From Mycoplasmopsis agassizii (GTDB taxonomy: Bacteria; Bacillota_I; Bacilli_A; Mycoplasmatales; Metamycoplasmataceae), in assembly GCF_002272945.1 (NCBI RefSeq), contig NZ_NQMN01000001.1, forward strand, positions 200,326 to 251,848: a DNA stretch of 51,523 nt, written 5' to 3'. The position numbers were made by a program, and so were the translations under genes. The notes under the pieces are model-generated. The model made no database searches and was not told where the DNA came from. It saw only the letters and a list, made by a program, of their open reading frames with translations. This document shows positions 32,800-41,642 of the stretch, piece after piece. Positions within the stretch are counted from its first letter, which is position 1. Every line of letters starts with the position of its first letter.

Positions 32800-32805
32800 T
32801 ATAAT
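32800..32805 (+). promoter_or_regulatory. -10 box TATAAT of the 855-aa lipoprotein gene
   Basis: TATAAT 54 nt before ATG 32860. The leader contains AGGAGATATA as a strong ribosome-binding site. Confidence 0.6.
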
Positions 32806-32859
32806 GTAAAAATAAGCCTTATTATGCAAATTTTAAGGACACTAGGAGATATATAAAAT

Positions 32860-35427
32860 ATGAAGAAAATTAAATTTTTATTACCTTTAGCAGGAATAAT
32901 GTCTGTTTCTGTAGCGGCGGTTGCCATTTCTTGTGGACAAACAGACCCTAAAAGATCAGATTTAACAATTATTGCTGACATTAAAGTTTCTGTCGATAAT
33001 AAAACTGTAACAGCAAAAGGAGATAAAACTGCTGCTGAATTTGTAGCTGCTATTAATGGAATTAGTGCAACACAATCGATTACTCAAAAAATTGACTCAG
33101 TTTCTGCATTATTAAACGATGCTACAAAGGCGCAATTTAATAGTGATTTAAAAACAGCACTTAATACTTCAGGTGTAACAGTTGCTCTAAATGCAGCAGT
33201 TGATTCAACAAATGCTAACCAAGTAAAAGTTACATTAAGTTTTCAATTAAATGATGCTAAGAACTCGGCAGTTGTAACAGTAAATGGATTGAAAGTTTCA
33301 GCAGAAGAAACAGCTAGCCAAAAAGCAAATAGAGAATTAACAGCAATTAAAGCAGCACTTGCAAATGTTACTCTAACAGCAGTTTCAACCCAAACTGCTA
33401 ACAAGTTTTTAACAGACTTTAATGGAGCTGCAGATAACAGTGCAAAATTAGCAGTATTAAAAGCAGCTTCAACAGCAAATGCTAATTTAACTACATTTGA
33501 AACTGAATTAGCAAAAGCAACTGTAGTTTCTTTAACTGCAACAATGAGTGGAAATAATGTTGTAATTTCAACAGTTATTAATAAGGAAAATGCTACTGCA
33601 GAAGTGGCAGATAGAACTATTTCAACAACTGTAAGTGGTTTTGCAGCTGAAACAGATCCTAAAGTAATTGATAAACAATTACTTGATTTAAAAAATGAAT
33701 TAACAGGTGTAGCACTTTCTTATAATTCAGGATTAGAAGTAAATACAACTGCAACAATATTTAAAACTACATTAGAAACAAAAACTACAACAGCTGAAAA
33801 ATTAGAATACTTAAAATCAGTCGTTTTACAAAACGATAACTATACAAAAGTTACTACAGCATTTGATTCAGTTACAGTTTCAAGTATTGAAGCAACAGTT
33901 GATGGTACAACTGTTAAATTAAGTACAACAATTACTAGAGATAATGCAACAACACCTCAAACTGTTGAAACTTTAATTAACAACTTCCCAACAGAAGCTG
34001 CTAAGACTGAAGTTGATGTTGAATTAGAAGCAAAAGTTACAAAACTAGATGCTCTAGATTTAACATATGCTAAAGGTGGAACAACTAACTATACAGTTGC
34101 AACTTTAGTAGCAGATAATACTTTAACTCTTGAAAAACTAAGAAGTTTATTAAATTCTGAATCACAAGCATTATTAACACCTGAATTAGCAGATCTAGAA
34201 TTAGGTGCTAACTTAACTCTAAAAGCAGTTGAAGGAAATAACACTGAAGTTACTGCAAGTTTCACTATTAATAAAGAAGGCTCAACAAGTGCTAAAACTG
34301 TAAGCCTAAAAATTAAAGGCCTATACACAACTGAAGAATTAGGTGCAATTAGTTCTGAACAAGATGCTAAATTAAAAGAAATTGTTGATGCACTTAAAGA
34401 TAAAACTTTAACTTACGATAAAGATCGTGCAACTAAATTTACAGCAACAACTTTTGCTGCAACACCTAATCCAAACATTGACTTTATTTACGAATTCGTG
34501 ACAAACGAAACAGAAATTAAAGCAAAATTAGATGAAGCAACATCAGTAAGCATTGTTTTAAAAGTTGAAGAACAAACAACTTCAGATTCTTCTGCTTCTA
34601 CAGGAACTACAGGTGGAGCAGACACTGGAACAAATTCAACTGGTTCAACAGATGGTGCAACTACAGGTAACACAGAAGGATCAGGAGATGCAACTACTAG
34701 TTCAGAAGGTGGAACAACTGCAGGTAATGCAGATGGTTCAGATGCTGGAACAACAGGATCAGGAGACACCACAAGTGGATCAACAGTAGGTTCAGAAGGA
34801 GATGGTACTTCTTCAGGAATAGGTTCAGGTGATGGTTCAACTTCAAGCACAACTCCACAAGAAGAAACACCAGCAGTTACTACTACAACTGTCAAAGTTG
34901 TTAAAGCAACTGTAACAGTTAACTTAGTAGGTGCATCAAATACTCAAGATGTTGAATTAACAATTACTGGATTCTATACAGATGAAGAAATTGAAACTCT
35001 GAAAAAAGAAAATCAAGAATTCGCTGCAAAAGTTCAACTTACAGAAGCAATTATTTCTAAATTAACTACTGAGCAAGCTTCATTAAAAGCTGCTACAGAT
35101 GAAGGAACTACTTTAAAATCTAAAGAAAATACTTCAATTGCTGAAATCAATGATGCAATGAAAGATAAATCTTCAATGGATGAGTTTAAAGCACAATTGC
35201 CAGAAGATCAAGCAAGCGTTCTAGATGCATTACTAGCAAAATTTGATATCGAAAACTCTGTTAAAACAGTAACTTTTGAATCATTATTACCATCAGGTCC
35301 TGGAACAAGTGGTCTAACTACTGGGCTATTAAATTTAAAAGTTTCATATAAACAAAAAGAAGATGATGCAAACAGCTTCTACGAAACAATAATTCAAATT
35401 AGAGTTACAGAGCTAACTGCAAAATAA
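32860..35427 (+). CDS. Large repeat lipoprotein with Ser/Thr/Gly linker, 855 aa
   Basis: The lipobox VAISC gives Cys25. The mature chain holds about four diverged repeats of 110-130 residues, each ending in a short beta motif such as VNGLKV, VSGFAAE, INNFPTE or IKGLYTTEEL. A low-complexity linker of about 90 residues (nt about 34580-34850) is made of Thr, Ser, Gly and Ala with acidic residues. A last repeat and a helical segment precede ITGFYTDEEIETL and the C-terminus. There is no Trp at all and one Cys (the lipidated one), unusual for its length. Composition and layout suggest a flexible, surface-exposed, possibly antigenic lipoprotein. Function unknown. Confidence 0.85.
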   Translation: MKKIKFLLPLAGIMSVSVAAVAISCGQTDPKRSDLTIIADIKVSVDNKTVTAKGDKTAAEFVAAINGISATQSITQKIDSVSALLNDATKAQFNSDLKTALNTSGVTVALNAAVDSTNANQVKVTLSFQLNDAKNSAVVTVNGLKVSAEETASQKANRELTAIKAALANVTLTAVSTQTANKFLTDFNGAADNSAKLAVLKAASTANANLTTFETELAKATVVSLTATMSGNNVVISTVINKENATAEVADRTISTTVSGFAAETDPKVIDKQLLDLKNELTGVALSYNSGLEVNTTATIFKTTLETKTTTAEKLEYLKSVVLQNDNYTKVTTAFDSVTVSSIEATVDGTTVKLSTTITRDNATTPQTVETLINNFPTEAAKTEVDVELEAKVTKLDALDLTYAKGGTTNYTVATLVADNTLTLEKLRSLLNSESQALLTPELADLELGANLTLKAVEGNNTEVTASFTINKEGSTSAKTVSLKIKGLYTTEELGAISSEQDAKLKEIVDALKDKTLTYDKDRATKFTATTFAATPNPNIDFIYEFVTNETEIKAKLDEATSVSIVLKVEEQTTSDSSASTGTTGGADTGTNSTGSTDGATTGNTEGSGDATTSSEGGTTAGNADGSDAGTTGSGDTTSGSTVGSEGDGTSSGIGSGDGSTSSTTPQEETPAVTTTTVKVVKATVTVNLVGASNTQDVELTITGFYTDEEIETLKKENQEFAAKVQLTEAIISKLTTEQASLKAATDEGTTLKSKENTSIAEINDAMKDKSSMDEFKAQLPEDQASVLDALLAKFDIENSVKTVTFESLLPSGPGTSGLTTGLLNLKVSYKQKEDDANSFYETIIQIRVTELTAK

Positions 35428-35437
35428 AAATTTAATG

Positions 35438-35467
35438 CCAACAATTAATCTAATTGTTGGTGTTTTA
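35438..35467 (+). terminator. Rho-independent terminator
   Basis: CCAACAATTA (35438-35447) pairs with TAATTGTTGG (35451-35460) around a 3-nt loop, followed by TGTTTTAT. Confidence 0.85.
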
Positions 35468-35631
35468 TATAAGTTCGATTTTTTACAAAAAAAATAAATT
35501 ACGATAATACCAAGCAAAAGCATATTTATCCTAAAAGCAGGAAAAATAGTCCAAAATCAACTATTTAACCCGTTTTTTTTGAAATTGGTATATATTTTGC
35601 ATGTAAGTGATTTGTTTTTTTAAGGAGATAT

Positions 35632-38600
35632 ATGAAAAAATTAAATCGAAAGTCATGATTATTTATTTCTGCTCTTACTTCAGTAGCGGCTATTTCGGCT
35701 ACTGTGATTGCTTGTTCAAATAACGGAAACCCAGCAGATCCTAATCCTCCTGGTACACCTCCGAATTTATCAATCATCACAGCGCAAACGATTTCACGCT
35801 CTTATGAAGCAAATGCAGTTTCAAAAACTCTTAGTGCTAAAGATATTTACAATCAACTAAATGCTTTGCCAGCTAGTGATTTTCTTTCAAGTTTTAAAAA
35901 CTTTACAAGTGATCTTAGTGAAGAAACTATTAAGCAAGTAACTGTCAATAAGATTATCAAGGTTTATCAACCGAGTGAACAATCTTCATCAGTAACTGTT
36001 GATGCTGAAGTGACAATTAATAATGTAACTTCAAAAGCAACTTTTGTGATTAATGGTTTAAAAACTGATGCAACTGAAAAGCAACAAGCGCAGACTTTTT
36101 ATAATTCATTACCAACAAGTTTAACATTAACAAGTGCTTACGCTGGCTTAACCAGCGCTAGTGATTTTGTTAATACATATTTTAAAAGTGGCACAGCCAA
36201 ATATGAAGTTTCATATAATATCTTCTTTAATCAATCAATTATTGCTCTTCCTAATAAATCATCAATTACAATCGTAGCTGATTCAGTTACTACAAATGAT
36301 GTTACAGGAACTTTAACGTTTAAATTAGCATTAGATATCGCTGGCTTTAGATATAACACAGCAGGTAATGTGCAGGCTTCATATGAAGGTACAACTATGA
36401 GTGTTAGTGGCTTTAAAACTAATTCAAATAACACTAATCCAGAACCAGTCGATCCTAATATTGCTTTAGTTAAAACTTGATATGCTAATCTAGCTTCAAC
36501 AAATCGAGCTAGCACAAGCAAAAGCACTTTAACAGCCAATGACTATTTAAACGAGTTAAAAGCATTAACAAGTGTCACACCATCTAATTTAAATAATTTC
36601 TTAACAACACAAGTGGCTGCTTTACCTAGTGGTTTCACTTTAGAAATTAATCGTAACTTATCAACTGCTAATAATAATTCACGCAGTGTAGTTTTAGTTT
36701 TAAGACTGAAAAAAGGTAGTGATTATTACGACACAACTGGTTTAGTAAATAGAAACTACACTGGTAAGTTAATGACAATTTCACAACTTGCTGCACCAAC
36801 AACCGTTACTCCAGGATTACCAGGAGGAACAACAGGTGGTGGCGCTACAACTACTCCTTCAAATCCTAATGATACTTTATTAAAACAAAGTGCAACTGCT
36901 TTTTATGCAGCAATTAATAACAAAACCTTTAGCACAAGTAATCCTTCAAACAGAGCAGGTTTTGTATTAGAAGAGTTAAAATCATTAGGAAGCACAACTA
37001 ATATTTATTCAGCTTTAAATAATTTAACCTCAATTAGTTTACCTACTTTAGCAACAGGTTTACAAGCAAGAATTGTTGCTAATTCTTTAAGTGCAAACGA
37101 TGCAAACGGAACTTTAACATTCAAAGTAACAGTCTTTAGTTCAGTAGCAACTAATAACGCTAATTTATATGATACTTCAGGTAATTTAACAACTAGTTTT
37201 GCAGGCTCTAATGTCACATTTACAGGTTTTAGCAAAGTAAGTTCTTCACAACATGAAGTTGATAATTCAATTCTTTCTAAAGTTGAACCAACAGTTACTT
37301 CATTTTATACAAATTTAAAAAATAATGTGGCTTATACATTAAATTCAACAGGTAAAGCCTTAACAGTTGATGAGTTAAAATCATTTTTACAAGCACAATA
37401 TAAAAATGATGCCTACACATATTTAAATAGTTTATTAACAACTAAATTACCTAATTTACCTAGTGGTTATAAATTAGAAGTTAATTTAAATTATTCATCA
37501 TTTAACACAACTACTCGTGGTGTTACTTTAAATTTAAGAATTTCAAACGGCGTTAATACTTACGATATCAGTGGTCGTGTTAATTCAAATACTTTTGGAA
37601 AAAGCATTTTTATCAATAATTTTGCAACTAGAAGTTCACAAACTTCAGTAGTTGATTCATCACAATCTAGTGCAGTTAAAACTTTCTATAATGCTTTAAC
37701 TTCACACAGCACTAACTTAACAGCAGTTGTTTCAAAACAAATTTTAGCAAATGGCGTAGATGAGATTTTACAGCCAATTCAAAAAAACTTTACTAACTTA
37801 AATGAGTTATTAAATGCTTCAAGTAAATTCAATATGACTATCCCTAGTGGTTACACACTTGTTTTTAATGTTGTTGAAAAAAGTAATCAAAACGGAGTTT
37901 TAAAATTCACAATTGCTCTTGCTAAAGATGGAAGAATCGTTAATAATTCAAACATCCCTTCAGCTAATTATGCAAGTAAAACCTTTATTTTAAACCAACT
38001 AGCAAGTGAACAAGATGTTAATCACGGTGAAAAATTCTTAAAACTATTACCACCAACTTTAACTATTAAAGATAGTTCAAGTTTTGCTAATGTTTTACCT
38101 AGTGAAGTTAATTTAAATTTATCAGGTGTTGCTAGTTTAAAAGAACTTGTACAAGAAAATTTAAGTGCTTTACCAACTGATGTTTCTTTAACTTGAGTTA
38201 AAGAACCTACAGCCGACAAAACCAGTGATTTTGATGGTACAGTTGTTTATGCTTTAACAGTTTTCTATAGTTATAGTGGATACAACAACATCGGAAGCGG
38301 AATTTATAGTTCAAAAGTTTATATAACCTTTAAAAACTTAAAATCAAGAGCTAAATATGTTAAAGAAGCCTATGCAAATTACAAACAAACTGCTAGTGCT
38401 ATTAATAATTTAAGTTTCAATGAAGCAATTAAAGCACTACAAGAATCAACCATCGAAGGTCGTTTAGCTTTAATCGGTGAATGAACTTCATTCAAAGTTC
38501 CTGCTTTAGAAGGTTACTTATTAAAACAAGGTTATAAAACCAATGTTGATATTGCAGGTATGGATCCTATTAAAGGTGAAATTCGCTTCAGAGTAAAAAT

Positions 38601-39657
38601 TATTAAAGATGATTTAACAGTTAATACAAATAATCAAGTTCATGATTCAAACTTCTTAGGTGTTGATTTAGTAATTAATAATTTAAATAATAATGCTATC
38701 TCAAGTGATGTTAATAACCCAAGTGTCTTTTTAGAAGGACAAAATCTTGAATTATTAAAAATGAAAATTCAACATCGCTATAACGATGTAAATCAAGTTT
38801 ACACCCCTGGATTTGCTTCATTAACAAGTAAATATACAGATATTAATACATCAGCTGAAAACTATAACCAAACTTGAACAAGCAAACGTGAAGTTCAAGC
38901 AAATAAAATTGTTGACACAATTTATTTAAAAGTTAAAGAAAATTCAGAAACTGAAGCTAAAAGTGTAATTATTGCTTACCAAATTGTTTGAACAACTTCA
39001 AACAATAATTTAATGTGAGCAAATCAATCAATGAAAATCATGGATGCGCCTGATACATTGAACTGATCAACCTTAAACTTCGTAGGTACAGATTTAATCA
39101 CTAATAGCGATACACCTCAAGATTTATTGTTATTGACTTTTGATATTGTTAATCCATCAGTTAATGGAAAAATCTATTACGAGCAAAGTACATCATTAAA
39201 ATCAATTGATCAAATGAATTACTGATCTACTAAAAAGGATGCTAAATGAGCCGTTATTAGTGACCCTGATAACAAGTTCAATTCAGGTGTAACTTTACCA
39301 ACTAACTTAAATAAAGTTGTTGTTTATCCTTCAGGAAGTGAAATCGGTACAATTACAAATTTAAAAGTTTTAACTGCAGATGCTTTAAACGTTGACCAAA
39401 TTCCAATTGGATTCTATGATTCAGTTAAAGATGTTACTTACATGATGTTTTTAACTACAAATGTCAAAAGAGATCTAGTTCAATTCAGAGTTTGATACTG
39501 AAAAGGTAAACATGAATACGATACAAACGCAGAAAGTAAATATCGTTCATGAGCACCTGAAACATCATGAAACTTCTTAAAAGATGTTAATGATGTTGAT
39601 GCCAAAGGCAAAGTAACTGCTCGAGTTGGAATTGAAAAAATTTACTTCTTAGAATAA
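35632..39657 (+). CDS. Very large lipoprotein with type-17 repeats, 1341 aa
   Basis: AAGGAGATAT precedes the ATG. The lipobox TVIAC gives Cys28, followed directly by a Pro-rich hinge (NPADPNPPGTPPNLS). Residues about 50-850 contain several lipoprotein type-17 repeats with the signature GTLTFKV...YDTSGN...G....SGF and recurrent LPSG or LPTG motifs before a beta strand. A short Gly/Thr linker (GLPGGTTGGG) lies near residue 400. The C-terminal third is different: Trp-rich (all TGA) and perhaps a separate globular domain. It is likely a surface adhesin or antigen; nothing catalytic is seen. It has its own transcription unit. Confidence 0.86.
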
Positions 39658-39661
39658 AATT

Positions 39662-39690
39662 AAACAGCCCTAAAAAGGCTGTTTTTTATT
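39662..39690. terminator. Bidirectional terminator between the large lipoprotein gene and rsmE
   Basis: AAACAGCC (39662-39669) pairs with GGCTGTTT (39677-39684), with a T-run on the plus strand and AATTTTA on the minus strand. It serves two convergent genes. Confidence 0.85.
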
Positions 39691-39692
39691 TG

Positions 39693-40364
39693 CTATTTTA
39701 CAAGCGCTAACATTTTTAAAGCGGCAGTTTCTGCCCTTAAAATAGTTTTACCAAGCGAAATTATTTTTGCATTATTATTAAGAGCAAAATCAATTTCTGA
39801 ATTATTAAAGCCACCTTCAGGACCAACTATTAATAAGCAATTTTGATCAAAACTAGTTATTTTATTTTGACTATCATTTAAGTCACTATGAGCCAAATAA
39901 ATATTTTTTAAGTGGTTATTTTTAAATAAATTTTCATACTTAATTACATCATTTAAAATAGGTAATTGATTGCGAAAAGATTGTTGAGCAGCAGCTTTAA
40001 TTATCTTCATAAATCTTGCTTTTTTACGTTCAAAATTTTGCTCATTAAAATTAGTAAAATTAGAAGTAAAAGGAATGATTTTAGTTGCTCCTAATTCGGT
40101 TGCTTTTTCTAAAATAAATTCAAATCTATTTCAATCAATTAAACCAACTGCTAAAACTACTTCTTGATCATATTCATGATTTAAATTTAATTCTTCAATA
40201 ATTTCTGCATGCTTTTTATCAACCAATTTTACCTTATAAAATCTGCTTTCAAAAACAACTATAAATTCTTTTTCTAATGCTCGAATTACTTTTAAATGAT
40301 TATACTGTTCATCATTAATGATGAACAAATTATCAGTTTTTTTATCTACAAAAAATCTATTCAT
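39693..40364 (-). CDS. rsmE: 16S rRNA (uracil-1498-N3)-methyltransferase RsmE
   Basis: 223 aa. Methylates U1498 (E. coli numbering) of 16S rRNA with SAM. The N-terminal PUA-like domain starts MNRFFVDKK and contains YNHLKVIRAL. The SPOUT trefoil knot in the C-terminal half shows LLIVGPEGGFNNSEI and ISLGKTILRAETAAL, both diagnostic for the family. TGA encodes Trp at about residue 78. It starts 38 bp from the divergent membrane-protein gene and ends at a shared terminator. Confidence 0.93.
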
Positions 40365-40381
40365 TTTTCACCTACATTTAA

Positions 40382-40396
40382 ATTTTAAACTAAAAT
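40382..40396. promoter_or_regulatory. Back-to-back -10 boxes of rsmE and the divergent gene
   Basis: TAAAAT on the minus strand (40387-40382) faces rsmE with a leader of about 11 nt. TAAAAT on the plus strand (40391-40396) lies 6 nt before ATG 40403. The two boxes are 3 bp apart, so polymerase can load in only one direction at a time. Confidence 0.5.
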
Positions 40397-40402
40397 TAAG
40401 AG

Positions 40403-41155
40403 ATGAGAAATAATTACCCCGAACAAGACAAAAAGAAAAAAAGATTAAACTTCAATTTTAATATTAGCAATGATTTTATTAAAGGTATGTTAATCATTTT
40501 AGTAGCCTTTATTTTAATAACCATTTTTTTAGCAGTCGGAGCTTGATACTTTATTAGTAACAGAGAAGGTGATGAAAATGTCAAGACATTAGCGATCGTA
40601 ATTGCCCTAATTACGGGCGTTTCAACACTTTTTATGATGATCATAATTGACATCAAAATACGTAAATTTACTTTTAAAGAAATTAGACTTTATATTTTTA
40701 GAAAGCTAAGACATAGAGATTTATTGCTAGGTAAAAAAATAAAAATGTATCCTAAACATTCAATTAATATTTGTTCAATTGGATTTTACTATCAAATTTT
40801 TAAACACCTTCGTGCAGCGTTTTCAATGTCATTATTATTTTATTCATTTGCAAAAGTAGAAAGTACTTTCTGATTTATATATTTATTTCTAGCGTGAAAT
40901 ATTTTCTTAATTATTTTATCGTTTGTGCAGATCTTTTTATTTTCACCTTTTAAATTTAAAGCTGAATCATTACACATGGAAAGTTTATATTTAAGTCGTA
41001 ATTTAATTTACCCTGATGAGAAAGTGAATCGTAAAAATATTGATGAACAATTTTTTAATAAAACAAAAATCATGAGCACAATTCATCCTGATGATACAGA
41101 CTTAATTGGCACTGAAATTATTGAATTAGAAAATAATAAAAACTTAAAAATCTAA
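40403..41155 (+). CDS. Hypothetical four-helix membrane protein, 250 aa
   Basis: Reads MRNNYPEQDKKKKRLNFNFN. Four membrane helices are visible: MLIILVAFILITIFLAVGAW, TLAIVIALITGVSTLFMMII, a middle one around FSMSLLFYSF, and WNIFLIILSFVQIFLFS. A basic cytoplasmic loop separates pairs two and three, and the C-terminal 75 residues are hydrophilic. No family is recognised. It is probably leaderless (see the -10 box at 40391) and ends at a bidirectional terminator opposite smpB. Confidence 0.8.
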
Positions 41156-41173
41156 CCTAAAAAAATATGTAAA

Positions 41174-41208
41174 AATCAGCATCTAAAAGTGATGCTGATT
41201 TGCTTTTT
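41174..41208. terminator. Bidirectional terminator between convergent genes
   Basis: AATCAGCATC (41174-41183) pairs with GATGCTGATT (41191-41200). T-rich tracts follow in both directions, serving the membrane-protein gene and the secG-rnr-smpB unit. Confidence 0.88.
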
Positions 41209-41210
41209 TA

Positions 41211-41639
41211 TTAACGATATTTTTGCACTTCTTTTGCTAATTCAAGTTCTTTTAAAACTCTGCGTTTATCATGTTTTTTAATTCCTTTAACAGTTGCTAT
41301 TTCTAGTTTAATTAAACTACGTTTAGTAAAATAAATTTTTAAAGGAATCATGGTTAAACCTTGTGTTTCAATTTTTGTTTGAATTCTTCTAAGTTGATTT
41401 TTATGAAGTAAAAGTTTACGGCTTCTTGTTTCATTTGCTTCAACCAACATGTATTGACTCACAAAAGCATTAGTTAAAAATAATTCATTATCTTTAAAAG
41501 TGCAATATGAATTTTTTAAATTAATATTGCCTGCCCTAATTGATTTTACTTCTCAACCAAGCAGTTCAATGCCTGCTTCATAAGTATCAAGAATTTCATA
41601 ATCACTGCGTGCAAATTTATTACTAGCAATGACTTTCAT
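41211..41639 (-). CDS. smpB: SsrA-binding protein SmpB
   Basis: 142 aa. Binds tmRNA and brings it to stalled ribosomes for trans-translation. The start is MKVIASNKFARSDYEILDTY; ELLGWEVKSIRAGNINLKNSY is the family core (Trp coded by TGA), followed by RSRKLLLHKNQ, MIPLKIYF and the C-terminal tail KGIKKHDKRRVLKELE. It starts 3 nt after the rnr stop, so the two are co-transcribed. The tmRNA gene itself is not in the window. RNase R is the nuclease that degrades tmRNA-tagged messages, which fits the linkage. Confidence 0.95.
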
Positions 41640-41642
41640 TTG

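Noticed and set aside
34488-34895. 135-codon Val/Pro/Ser-rich frame on the minus strand
   Set aside because: It is the antisense of the Ser/Thr/Gly linker in the lipoprotein gene; the low-complexity DNA keeps the other strand open.
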